Position numbers and translations under genes: made by a program. Positions 1 through 11,700 of a stretch of DNA of 64,000 nt are shown one piece after another. Under the pieces are notes generated by a model. That model was given only the letters and a program-made list of their open reading frames with translations, ran no database searches and was not told where the DNA came from. Source of the stretch: Cafeteria roenbergensis (Eukaryota; Sar; Bigyra; Bicosoecida; Cafeteriaceae); assembly GCA_008330645.1 (NCBI GenBank), contig VLTN01000016.1, positions 372,001 through 436,000 of the forward strand, written 5' to 3'. Each line of letters begins with the position of its first letter. Within the stretch, counting starts at the first letter, position 1.

Positions 1-1312
1 AGCGCAGGTCTTCTCCGTGAGCTTGAGCTTCTGGATCTCCGTGCGGGCGCTGCGGGCGCCCTTGCCGACGGCCGTGCCCCAATACCGCTGCGGGATATGT
101 CAGAGCGAGCGCGCAAGCAGAAAAGAGGGGGCGTTGGCCATGGGGCGCGGGGTGAGCCGCTGTCAAAGGCTGAGCAAGCCCGCGCACCGATGGTATGCGA
201 GCCCGCACACGCTGGCCCTGCATCCAGGTGCAGCTCGCAAAAACGTGCGGCAGGTCGGGACCAGATGAAAGGGGTTGACGACTCGCTCACCGTCACGGTG
301 CCGTCCAGCTCGCAAAGGTACAGCTGGCTCTCCTTGTGGTCCTCGTCGTACCCGCACACCAGCGCGTGCGCGCCGAACGGCCGGTACGCCGCATACGAAG
401 TGTACGCGTAGAGGATGTCGCCAAGCTGCTGAGCAAGCACCCCGGGCGCGATGCGCTCTCCGTAGTTCTGCTTGTACTTGTGGGCGATGTTTTGTGCGAG
501 CCCAACGATCGACTTGCCGTCCGGCCCGATGCCGGAGTACGCCTGCGAAGGCAGGGAACGCAGGGCGTGGGCGCGGGGACAGTGGGGGGGATGGTGCGAT
601 CGCTTGTGCGCCGGCGGCTGCCCCGGCAAGCAAGGCGGCGTGTCCAAGTCAAATGCGCTGCTGCAACGCCGTGCCGGGCAGTGGCAGCTCTGGCCCCAGG
701 CTCACCACGCCGATCTGGTCGTCGACCTTGTGCACGACCTTGCAAGTGGAGTCCACGAGCATCTTCGACATCATGAGCTTCTCCGAGGCGAGGATCACGC
801 CGTCCTTGCACTGCACACCGACGGTCGTCCTGCGGGAGCCGCGGGCAGGAGAGGCGAGGGGCAAGCCAGGTGGTACTGCCCGCGCGGGGCTGCTCACGAA
901 TGCGCCTCAGAAGCGGCCCGGGCAACCACTGAAGCCCGGCTGCTGGGGCTGGGCGCGATGGCAGCGCTGGTTCGCCCGGGAACTGCCCTGCCTCACCCGC
1001 TGGATTCGACGGCCTTTGCGGCGTACTCGAGCTGGTACACCTTGCCCTCCGACGAGATCACGTTGGTGGCATAGTCGTACTGCGGGTCGAATGGCGGCAG
1101 GGAGGCAGCGGCGTGACAAACGGCGCAGTTTGAGGCTGGGCTTGCAGGGCAAGCGTCCGCTCGCGCTGCTCTCCGGCCGCCCGGCGCGCCCGGCGCCAGC
1201 ACGGGGCGGGAACCGCAGCCCAAGCTACGCAGCGCCCGGGCAGCACGCGAAGCGCTGCGCCGCGCGCAAGGCGGGGGCGCGGGGGAAGGGAGGGGCTCAC
1301 TCCCGCCGCCAT
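1..1312 (-). CDS. PSMA3: 20S proteasome subunit alpha type-3 (PSMA3-like), 3' end outside the window
   Basis: This is an alpha-ring subunit of the 20S proteasome core, which degrades ubiquitinated proteins in cytosol and nucleus. Five exons were read on the minus strand: 1312-1301, 1079-997, 829-706, 542-291 and 87 to beyond position 1. All joins keep frame and use GT-AG introns of 163-221 nt. The first exon is only four codons (MAAG). It joins YDYATNVISSEGKVYQLEYA, the N-terminal helix H0 signature of alpha subunits. Later segments CKDGVILASEKL and AYTSYAAYRPFGAHAL, and RYWGTAVGKGARSARTEIQK at the edge, resemble alpha-3 more than other alpha types. The 186 codons present are roughly three quarters of the usual 250 residues. 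The gene lies head-to-head with RPN2, another proteasome gene. Family is secure; the alpha-3 subtype is judged from remembered homologues. Confidence 0.93.
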
Positions 1313-1424
1313 GGCTGCCGCCCTCGCGAGTGGCCGCGGTGAGGGCGCCCGGCGGTCTGTGCGGCGCCTCTGCCGGCAGGCCGGCCCGCGGCGCCCGTCA
1401 GCACAGCCGCCGCGCCGTGCGGGG
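1313..1424. promoter_or_regulatory. Shared upstream region of the divergent PSMA3 / RPN2 pair
   Basis: Only 112 bp separate the two start codons, so both 5' UTRs and any bidirectional promoter must fit here or overlap the genes. The stretch is almost pure G+C with no TATA-like sequence. No known proteasome-control element could be recognised by eye. Confidence 0.5.
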
Positions 1425-4400
1425 ATGGCAACCGCAGCGATGAGCCTGCCCTCAGCGGCCGCGTCGGGCGTCCTGTGCATGCTCGAGGAGGACGACGCCG
1501 CGCTCAAGGTGCGTGGGCCCGCCCGTGGGTCGGCGCGCCCGCTCCCATTCGCTCCCGAACCTGCCGCCGCCTCAGCGACGCGCGCTGCGCTGCCCGCCAC
1601 GCCCTCCCCGCAGTCGTTCGCGCTTCGCAAGCTGGACGCCATCGTGGACGAGTCGTGGTCGGAGGCGGCCTCCAAGGCGTCCATGATCGAGGAGCTGTCG
1701 GAGGACAAGGCGTTTGCTGACCACAAGCTTGCCGCGCGCGTTGCCTCCAAGGTGAGCGCGCTCTGGCGCGGCCGGGCCCGCGTGCGCGCTGCGCCGGGGG
1801 TGCCACGCGCATATCGACACTGGCCCAGCGGCGGTGGTGCTGGGGGAGGGCGGGTGGCTGTCGTCGGCGGCCCGCGCCGCGCTGCTGCGCGCGGTTGGCT
1901 CGCGCAGGGCGGCGGCTGCGCGCCTGGCGATCCTTCACCGCTAGCCTCCCTCGCCCCTTCCGGCCCGCCGTCGATGTGTGCGCAGATCTTCTACCACCTG
2001 GAGGCCTACCCCGAGGCGCTGCACCTTGCCCTGGAGTCCGCTGAGCTCTTCGACATCAACGAGCGCTCCGAATACTCGGAGAAGATGATCGGCCAGTGCA
2101 TCGACGAGTACACTCGCGCCCGCAACGAGGCAGCCAAGAATCCGGACCACGGGGGCCCAGACCCGCGCATGGAGGCCATCGTCATGCGCATGTTTGAGCG
2201 CTGCTTCACCGACGGCGCTTGGAGCCAGGCTGTGGGAATCGCAGTCGAGGCCCGCAGGCTCGACGTGGTCGAGGACGCCGTGTCCCGGGCAGGCCGCAGC
2301 ACCCGCGCAGCCAAGGCCATCCTGGCAGACGCGTACGACGCGGCCCTTCGCTTCGTCTCCACGCGAGAGTACCGCACGTCGGTGTTTGAGCTCCTGCGCA
2401 CCGTGAGTAGGCGGCCAGCTGCTTGCCCAGCGCGCCCCCGCCCCCCCTCGCGCCCTCCCTCTGGTATGATGCCGAGCCCGTTGCGGCGCTGTGGCCCCAG
2501 CGGGCGGCGGCCTGGCTACGATTCCCAGTGCAGATTTTTGCGGCTGCGTGTGCGTCCCCTCCCGCCGTGCGCGCCGTGGCTGACCTGTTCCCGTCGGGGG
2601 CCGTCTCTCGTGCCCACCGTGCCTGCCTTGTGACCCGCAGCTTCACCAGGAGCAGAGCCCTGTGGACTACATGGGCCTCATGCGCTGCCTGGAGGGGCTG
2701 GGCGACACCAAGACCACGGCGCGGCTCCTCGTCGACCTGCTCAAGGCTGGCGAGGACGGGTCAGGCGCAGCCGCTGCGTCGTCCCCCGCCAGCTCTGCGG
2801 TGGTGTCCTCTCGCACCGAAGAGAAGCACCTCATGGCCCTGCAGATCGCCTTCGACCTCGCCGAGGCCGACGACCAGCGGTTCCTCGCCGGCGTCGCCAG
2901 CGCTCTCCCCAACGCCCCCGACACCCCCGAGGGCAGGGCCGCTGCCGCAGCGGCAGCGGCCACTGCCGCGGCTTCCGGCACCGGTGCCGACTTTGGCGGC
3001 CTCCCCGCCCCTGAGAGCGGCTTCTGGCAGCGCCTCATGGAGGTTCGGCAGGTGCTCCGCAGGGAGACGACCCTCCGCCTCCAGATCCACTTCCTCTTCA
3101 AGGCGTGCAAGGCCGATCGCGGCATCCTCAAGCGCCTCAAGGCCGCCCAGTCCAAGGCCCGGTTTGACCCGGTCGCCCACCACGCCCTCATCGTGTCCGC
3201 AGCCCTCATGCACGCCGGCACCACTCTGGACTTCTTCTACCGCGACAACATCCAGTGGATCCGCCAGGCTACCAACTGGGCGCGGTTCTCCGCCATCGCC
3301 TCCGTCGGCGTCTACCACAAGGGCAACGTGGAGAACGCCATGCGTGTCTTGGACCCCATGCTGCCCAAGCCCGACGCCCCTCCCCAGAGCCCGGAGGTGG
3401 CCGGCGGCAGCCTTTACGCCCTCGGCCTCATCCACGCCAACCGCGGCGCGATCGAGGGAGACACCACCCTCCCCTTCCTCCTCGAGCACCTGCACTACCC
3501 CGACGAGATCATCCAGCACGGCGCCTGCCTCGGCCTGGGTCTCGCCGCCATGGGCTCCTGCAACGAGCTCGTGTTCCAGCAGATGCACTCCGCCCTCGAC
3601 CACGAGTCTGCCGTCGCGCAGGAGGCTGCCGGCCTTGGCATCGGACTCGTCCTCGTGGGCAACGGCCCCACGTTCACCGGCGTGGGCAGCGACGGCATGC
3701 AGGCCGTCATGTCCCTGCTCACCAAGGCCGCCACCTCCCCTCACGAGAAGACTGTCCGCGGCGCCACAATGGGCGTGGCCCTCTCCTGCTACGGCCTCGA
3801 AGAGACGGCCGACGTGGTCATCGAGCAAATGGCTCGCGACAAGGACCCCATCGTTCGCTACAGCGCCCAGTTTGCCCGCGGTCTTGCCTTCTGTGGCTCT
3901 GCAGCCAGCTCTGCCGTCCGCAGCCTGCTCCACAGCGCCGTGTCGGATGTGTCAGACGACGTGCGCCGCGCCGCCGTGATGGCGCTCGGCTTCGTCCTCC
4001 ACCGCAAGCCCCGCGAGCTGCCCAAGCTCGTCGGCCTGCTTGCCGAGTCCTTCAACCCCCACGTGCGCTACGGCGCCGCGATGTCCCTCGGCATCGCCGC
4101 CGCGGCCACCGGCATGCCTTCCGCTCTGCACATCCTCCAGCCCCTCCTTGACGACCCCGTCGACTTCGTCCGCCAGGGCGCCTTCATGGCCACCGCCATG
4201 GTCCTCCAGCAGGAGAGCGAGGCGCGCACCCCCATGGTGAAGAAGTTCCGCGAGCGCGTCATGGCGGACGCTTCCAACCCCTTCAAGCCCGCCATGGCCC
4301 GCATGGGCGCCATCATGGCCGCCGGCATCCTGGACGCAGGCGGCCGCAACTGCGTCGTGTCCCTCACGTGAGCCGTCTCCCACAAGGCCAGCTTGCCTTC

Positions 4401-5442
4401 CTCGTTGCCGTGGCTGCTTTCGTCGCGCGCACCGCTCTCGCTCTCTCTCGCCCTCGCTCTCCTTCGCCCAGCCCAGCCCATTCACCCTGCCCTTGCGCTG
4501 CCACCCTCGCCGTCGTGCCCTCGCAGCACGCCATCCGGGTTCACCAAGCCCACCGCCGTCATCGGCATGGCCCTCTTCACCCAGTACTGGTACTGGTTCC
4601 CCCTCGCCCACTGCCTCTCCCTCGCAACCCACCCCACCTCCGTCGTGGCCGTGGTGCCAGTCAAGGACAAGCCCGGAGAGTTCCGCCTCCCCTCCTCCTT
4701 CGCCCTCGACTGCCGCTGCCGCCCCGGCCTCTTTGCGTACCCCGACATGCTCACCGAAAAGACGGACGACAAGTCCAAGCAGGTCACGAAGGTGGAGCTG
4801 TCCACGGCTTCTCGCACCAAGGCCCGCTCTCGCCAGCGCCAGCTCATGCGGCTTCGCTCGCAGCGGTCCGATGGCTCCCGCCTCAGCCGCAGCCAGTCCC
4901 GTGCCCTCGGCGGAGCAGCCTCCAGCACGCCCGGCGCAGCGGCGGGCGCCGCGTCGCCCTCGCCGGCCGCAGCGTCGTCGTCAGGGGCGGCTGCGGCCAG
5001 CGCAGCAGGAGCAGCCGGCGCCGGCAGCGCCGCGGCGGCTTCTGAAGCCGCCTCGGCGGCTTCGGCAGGACCAGAGGACAAGCCGAAGCAGGAGGCAGCC
5101 GCAAAGGAGGCGTCCCGTTTCCAGGTGCCCAATGCCTCGCGCGTTGCCCCTCCCCAGCGCAAGTTCCTCGCCCTCGTGGAGGGCCAGCGCTGGGCGCCAG
5201 TCCGCAGGGACGTGACCGCCCACGCGGGCGTGCTGGTTGTCCGGGACACTGCGCGCCTCTCTGGCTCAGGCCTTGCCGACGCCACCGACGGCGACCTCGA
5301 GGAGATCAAGCGCCCTCGCGTGGGAGAGGACGCCCAGGAGCCCGAGCCACCCGCGCCCTTTGTGTTCGAGGTGCCGGGCGACGAGTGGGATTCGGCCCAG
5401 GCGAGCGCCGAGGGCGGCGCCTCGGCCACGAAGCGTGCCTAG
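1425..5442 (+). CDS. RPN2: 26S proteasome regulatory subunit RPN2 (PSMD1)
   Basis: This is the largest base subunit of the 19S regulatory particle. It scaffolds substrate receptors and deubiquitinases on the 20S core. Five exons, 1425-1508, 1614-1751, 1986-2402, 2641-4367 and 4527-5442, join in frame to give 1,093 residues; human PSMD1 is about 950. Landmarks in order are IFYHLEAYPEALHLALESAE, the SEYSEKMIGQCIDEYT segment, FYRDNIQWIRQATNWARFSA, and proteasome/cyclosome repeats with GLGLAAMG, VSDVSDDVRRAAVMALGF and NPHVRYGAAMSLG. The C-terminal FTQYWYWFPLAHCLSLA motif follows. An Ala/Ser-rich insertion at 4900-5100 explains the extra length. The ATG at 1425 was chosen because it directly precedes the conserved LEEDDAALK; a second in-frame ATG at 1440 is possible. 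Confidence 0.95.
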
Positions 5443-5680
5443 GTGTGAAAATGCTGCATGTGTGCAGGCTTCGCTCTTGCGGCAACGTGATGGGCAGCCG
5501 CAGGCCCGATTCGCCCGACTGCCGGCCCAGCATGGGAGTCACTGCAAGTTCGCTGGCCAGTTAGCGCGCACAAACCACTCAAAGCACTACACAGTCTGGC
5601 AATGCCAGGATCGCTTGGGGCGCTGGCTCGCAGCCAGCACCTCCAGGCAAAGACGCCAGTGCTGCTGCTGCTGCCGCTGC

Positions 5681-5717
<37 letters not shown>

Positions 5718-5738
5718 GCTGCTGCTGCTGCTGCGGGC
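5443..5738. other. Convergent intergenic region with a CTG/CAG microsatellite
   Basis: This is the 3' junction between RPN2 (+) and the long low-complexity gene (-). The only obvious structure is an interrupted (CTG)n tract from 5661 to 5734. It begins directly after the minus-strand TAG stop (5741-5739) and would lie in that gene's 3' UTR. Confidence 0.5.
5661..5734. repeat. Interrupted (CTG)n / (CAG)n trinucleotide tract
   Basis: About 25 triplets are present, mostly CTG with a few CCG interruptions. Read on the minus strand they are CAG/GCA triplets just downstream of a stop codon, so they are probably untranslated despite resembling a poly-Ala or poly-Gln tract. Confidence 0.85.
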
Positions 5739-8700
5739 CTACGCCCGTGGAGGCTGCCCAGAGGAGCGCTTGCCGCTGGCGCGCACTTGCTGCCAGCGCT
5801 GCCCATCACCGTCCCCAGGGTCGGCTCCTGCCCCAGGCGCGCTGGGCCCGAAGCGCTGCCTCCGCCTGCCTCCACCGGCCCCCTCCCCGCTTTGTGCGTC
5901 GCGTGCGGCGGCACCAGCGCCCGTGCCGCGCTTCCGCCGCCCCCCTCGTCGGGTCCGACCCCTGTCTCCCTCGCTCTGTCGGCTTGATGTCCTGCTTCCA
6001 CGCCTGCCAGAGTCTCTGGAGGCTGGCGCCCCGGCCCGGCGAGCAGCGTCTGCCGCCGCCGCCGCCGCAGCTGCTCCAGAGGCTTCCTCCGCTGGCCAGC
6101 CTCCGAGCGCAGGGTCGCCGTGCCCGGCCGCAGCCCCGCCCACCAGAGGCCCGGAGCCGGGCCCGCCGAGGCCAAACTTGGCGTCGTCGTGGAAGGAGAA
6201 GATGCTGCCAGTGGCAGGGTCGTCCTCCTCCCAGAGCGCCGACACCCCCGCGGAGGAGGGCACAGCAGCGCCCGAGTCGGAGCCCAGACCGCGCGTCAGG
6301 CTGCCGTAGCCGAGGGGCCGGTCGCCGGCCGCGGCCTGGCCGCTCGGCCCCGGGCCCAGCACCGCGAGCGTCACTGCGCCTGCCGGGATGGGGACTCCTG
6401 CCGCTACGCCGAACACGTCCGGATCGTCGTTCCCGCCGCCCCCGCCCGGTCCGGCACTGGCGCCACCGACGGCAGCCGAGGGCGACTCGCCTGGCCCGCC
6501 GGCAGCCCCGCGGTGGCCAAGCGGGCCTGCAAGCAAGGCGGAGCCGCCTTCCCCAAGCGCCAGCAGGGAGTCGTCCGCACCAGCCAGGCCGCGGACCGCC
6601 ATTGCAAAGCGCTCCAGGTCGGGCGTGCCCGCCAGCCCGAGGCCAAGCGCCGATGGCGGAGCCTCCACGCCGTGCCCGGCGGGCGTCAGGGGCAGCCCGC
6701 CGACCTCCTGGCCGAGACCCAGCGCCAGCGGGCCGACGGGGAACACCGTCCCGGACAGGCCAAGCCGGCGCGGGCGCAGCGAGTCCTTGGCGGGCGTGAG
6801 GCCGTGGGGCGCCTCCTGCTCCGGGGCTCGGCAGGCGCTGGGGGGCTCCGGGCTGGACCGTCGCCCGCCCTCGGGCCTCCCCTGCTGGCCGAACGTGCGC
6901 CGCTCTGCGTCGCCCGCGCTGCTGCCATGGACGTCCCTCGCCGTGCTGGGCGGCGGGTTTGACGCCCGTGAGTAGGCTGCGGCCGCTGCTGCCGCCGCCG
7001 CGGCAGCCGCCTCGGGTGCCCCCAGCGGCTCCAGCCGCAGCCTGAATGCCTCCAGCTCTGCAGCGAAGGCGTCGTCATCGCCAGACGCGATGGCCCGGCC
7101 ACGTGCCTCGTAGTCAACGGGGTCTGTTCGGCCGGCGACGGGGTCGCAGCGCGCAGAGCGGCGCCTAGTGGACGGCTCCGGGACGGTGTCACCGGCCGCT
7201 GCCGCCTCCCGCATAGCCCGGGCAGAGGCGGCATCTGCGATGGCGCGGCGGGCAGAGGCCGACACTGCTGAGACGGGCGGGGGCTCGGTCGGGGCGTCGT
7301 CCTCGCCGTCCTCCTTCGCGGCCCGGCGCCGGTCCTTCTGCCTCGCCCGGCGCCGACGCCGCTTCTCGCGGAGGCGCTCCGTGGCCGTGGTGTTGGTCCC
7401 CGTTGTGGAGCCCAAGTCGCTGGTGTCGGCGGACCCCGCCGCTGCGCGCTTAGCGGCATCGCCAGCGGCGGCCGCCGTTGGGGCGTCCCCGCCCGCGCCG
7501 CGATCCAGCAGCGTGGCCGCCGGTCTCTCCTTCCGACGCGCCGCCTCTCGGCGCAGCTCCGAGGGGATGAAGAGCCCGTCGCCGTGGTGCTCCTGGTCGT
7601 CCAAGTGCTCAGCGTAGCCGGGGCCGGCGACGGCCGCGGACGCAGCGGCAGCCGCGACAGCGGCGACCTGCGCTGCGGCGGCTGCGGCTCCCAGCCCTGC
7701 CATGCTTGGCAGGAGGCTCGGCACAGCCCCGGCTGCAACGGCGCCTATGTGGCGCGCGATGCTCTCCTCGAACCCGGCCAGACGGTTGGCGTGGGCCGCA
7801 GCGTCGCCCTTGTCGCCGTCGGCGGTGGCGGCGGCAGCGGCGTAGATAGCGGCCAGCTGCCGTGCGACCGCGCGAATGCTGGGCGCAACGTCGGCGGAAG
7901 GCGGCATAGCGTGCGCCTGCGCGGGCGGTGCGTCCGCGGCCTCGGCTTGCGGGGCAGCGGGCTGCGCGACCGCTGCGAGCGAGACAAGCGCCGCGGCAAC
8001 ACTTGCGGGCTCCGAGGCATCGAGCGGGCGCTGCGCTTCGACGGGGTCGGTGCGCGGGCGGCCCGCCACCCCCACGGAGGCAGCCAGCACAAAGGGGTCC
8101 GCGGGGCCGCTGTCGGCGGGGCTGACTGGGGAGTGGTCCGCCTGGGCCGCGCCCGCGGCGGGCGTGGCGGTCGCCTCCTCGTCGTCACCGCCGCCAAGGG
8201 GCGCGACTGCTGGCGAGGGGGGGTCGGGCGCCGGAGCATCCGTTGCGTCTGACGCTTCGGGCGCCGGCGGCAGGAGCATCGCATGCAGAGCGGTGCTGGG
8301 GCCGGCCACGACTGGCTGGGTCGGGGAGCCAGGCCCGCCGTTCGGGCGCTCGCTGGCGCCCGCGGAGGAGACGGAGGCAGTTGCTGCCGGTGTTGCGGTG
8401 ACCGACAGCGGCGCCACTGAGGCCGACGCGGACGCGGACGGTCTGTCGGCAGCAGCTGTGGCTAAGCGGCCTCCATCGGCCTGCGGGCGCCGGAGGGCAG
8501 CCCGGCTGAGCACCGATCTCGCGTAGGCGAAAGGGTCACCGCCGACGCGCAGAGGGCCCCCGGAGCCGCCCACCGGCGAGCAAGGCCGCGAGGAGCGGAG
8601 CGGGACGCCCAGGCGCGAGGCCCTGCCGCCAGCGCTGGACACGGAGGGGTCTGGTCCGGGCAATCGCAGGGCCAGGTGCAGGCCACTGCGCACCATGCCC

Positions 8701-11700
8701 GTGACGGCGGAGCGGACTCCCCTGCCCGCGTCAGTGGCAGACTCGCTCGCCGAGCCGTCTGTGTCGGCTGCCGCCGAAGCGGCGCTGCCGGGGCGGGGGT
8801 TGGGCCTGCGGTCCCTGCCTCCAAACGCGGCGTCGGTTGCCTGCCCCCCCCCACGCCCAGCCTTGAGCAGCTCCAGGCGCCGACGCCGCGCTGCCCCTGT
8901 GTCGTCCTCCCCCTCGTCCTCGTCCTCGTCCGCGTACCCGTCGTCCTCCTCGCCGGCGCTCCGTCCGCCCGGCGCTGCAAGCGACACAGCCGTTTCGCCG
9001 GTTTCAGCCCGCTCCCTGCGAATGCGCTCGGTGGCGGCTGCTGCAGCAGCGGCTGCCACAGAGGAAACGCTCTCGGAGCGACGGCGAAACCTGCACCCCC
9101 CGGCAGCGAGCGACACTGGGGCTTCGCCCCCCGCAGCGCGCGCCTCCGCCTTGGCGCCCCCTGCGCCTGTCTTCCCCGCATCGCCCCCAGGAGGGGCCTG
9201 CCCCACGCCAGGAGCCGCCCCGGGGACCAGGGCGACCCCAGCAGCCCGCCCTGCCGAGCTGGCGGGCCGGCGGCCCCCTCCTCCGCCCGCGGTCGGGCCG
9301 CCTTCGTCGTCCTCGCTGTGGTCGTCTGCCGCCTCGAACTCGCCCCCCGGCATGCCCAATAGCCTGGCCGGCTGCTGGATCAGCTGAGAGCGGGGCCCCG
9401 TGATGTCGCCACCCTGAAGCGCCGGCCTGCCGTCGTCAGGGCGAGCCTCTGCCTCTGCAGCTGGCGCGCGGAACCCGCCTCCCTCGCTGGCCAAGCCGGA
9501 GGCTCGAGCAGCACTCGCACTGACCACGGCGCCGCTGCCGCTGCTTCCGCCGCCCTCACCCCCGCCCCCGCCCCCGCCGGATGCGGGCCGGTCGGCAGAG
9601 TCAGCTCCAGCGCGAGGGTGCGCCGACGCCGCGCCTCTGGCCAACTGGTCCTCCAGCTCGAAATCGAACTCGTCGACGTCCTCCTCGCCCTCCTCCTTCT
9701 CGTCCTCGCTGCCGTACCCGGAGTCCCCGTCGGGCTCCTCCTCCACCCAGGCAGGGATGCGCCACCTCGACGTCACGTGGGGAGACAGGGACAGAGTCGA
9801 CAAGGCCGCGGCCGCCATCGTCGCCGCTGCTGCCGCCCCCCGCTCGGCGGTTCCGGTGCTGGCGCCGGCTCCGGTGTATTCGTCGTCCCGCGGGAAGGCC
9901 CCCTGGGCGCTGGCGGGCACATAGTGGATCGACGGCAGGGCTGCTGCCGCAGATCCTTCCGCTGAGAAGGGCCCGTCTCCGTCCCGCGGATCGGCTGTCG
10001 CGGGTGCAGCCGCCTCTGCCGGCGCCGTGTCCATGCGGGCCGCCCGAACGGCGGCAGAGGCAGTCGCCGCTGCCAGCCTCGCAGCGGCCGCAGGTGTGGT
10101 GGGGAAGAACCGCGACCCGTGATCGAGGAGCGCGTGGCCCCGACCGGCCTCGCTCGCCCCTGCGTCGCTCGCGCCGTCACCGGCGAAGGAGCCTGCGGCC
10201 CAGCTTGGGCCGTTGGCGCCGCCGCCCGCGCGCCCACGGTGCCACACCGCGCGGCGCCGAGCCGGCGATGCCGAGCTGACGCTGTCAGCTGCGCTGGGGC
10301 CGGAGGCGTAACCGAAGCCGCTCACCGACGCGGCGGAGGACAGCCACCCGCCACTCCCGTCCGCCGTCGGAGCCCCGCGCTGCCGGCCCGCCGTCGTGTC
10401 CCCCAACGGAAGCGCGGCATGGGAGGGCGCGCCCTCCGGCCCCGAGCCGGCGTGATTGGCGGCGCCTGCGGTGGCGGCTGCACCCTCGCCCAGCTCGCCA
10501 GCGCCACGGTCCGCATGCCGCGAGTCCGCCCCAGTTGCGCCAGGCGCAGGAGCCCCGGCCGTCGGCCCCGCCGCCCCGTGCCCGTGGCCCGAGCGCGACC
10601 CGCTGCGCCGCCGCTCCCGCGTCGCCAGCCTGTCGGTGTCCGCCGCGCCCGACGCCCGGGCCTTCTGCCTCCTCCTGGCATCGGACCGGGGCGTGAGGGG
10701 CGGGACCCAGTTGGCTGCCCCCAGCGGGTCGATGACTACAGGCGCGCCGGCCGCGCCGCCCGGACCGGCAGCGGGAGCTTCGTCGATGCCGCACCATGCC
10801 GCATCGTCGACAATCGCCGACGGCGTCGATCGGTATGGAAGGCTGTGACCCGCTGGCAGCGGCACGGCATGCCCATGCTGCTGGTGCTGGTGCTGATGCT
10901 GGTGCTGGTGCTGGTGCTGGCGTTGCTGAAGCGATCGGGCTTCGACGCGCTCCCTCGAGCTCGGGTCGACGCCAGCGCCGCCAGCGTGTGCCTCGGCTGG
11001 CTCGGCAAGCGCCGTTGCGGTCGCTGCAGCAGTCTGAAGGGCGGTGCTGGGCGGCCACGCCGGCTCCTCCAGGCCGAACCTGCCCCTGGCAGCGGCAGCA
11101 AAAGTTCGCTGTCGCCTGTCTGCAGCGGCTGCCAGGGCTGCCGCCGCCGCGCCCCCGACAGCGTGCTGAAGGCCCCTGAGCGCCGCGGCGGGAGAGCGCC
11201 CCGCCTTGGGCCGTGCCCGGAGGTAGCCGTCGGCAGTGAGGCGCCTCGACGCAACGACCACGGCCCGAAGGCCGGTTGCCCCTACGGCCGCCCAAGCGTC
11301 CGACGACTCCGCGTCGTCCTCGTCCTCGTCAGAGTGGTCCGACGCGGCAGGGACGGAGCGGGCGCGGCTGGGACAGCGCCGCGCAGTCGCGGCGCCTTGG
11401 CGAGGCGCAAACTGCTGGTTCTGAAGCTGCTCGAGCCGCTGCTGCCGCGTCGGAGCCGCTGGGATGAAATGTGCCTCCGCCTGCATGTGGCAGGGCCCGC
11501 CCCCGGCGGTCCCTGGCGCTCCTGAACTGGGTGCCAGCGGTGCTGGCGGGCTTGGCATCTGCGCTGAGGCCGCTGCGGCACCTGTTGCTGCGTCTGCGGG
11601 CGTGCGGGCGGCGGGAAGCGCCGGCGGCACGGGAGGGCGCACCGGCTCTGCCCCGGCCAGCGCCGCCATGACAGCCCGGCGAGACAAGGCCCGCGCTCCC

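Noticed and set aside
5661-5734. CTG/CAG tract as coding poly-Gln or poly-Ala
   Set aside because: It lies downstream of the minus-strand TAG stop, and no supported gene covers it.
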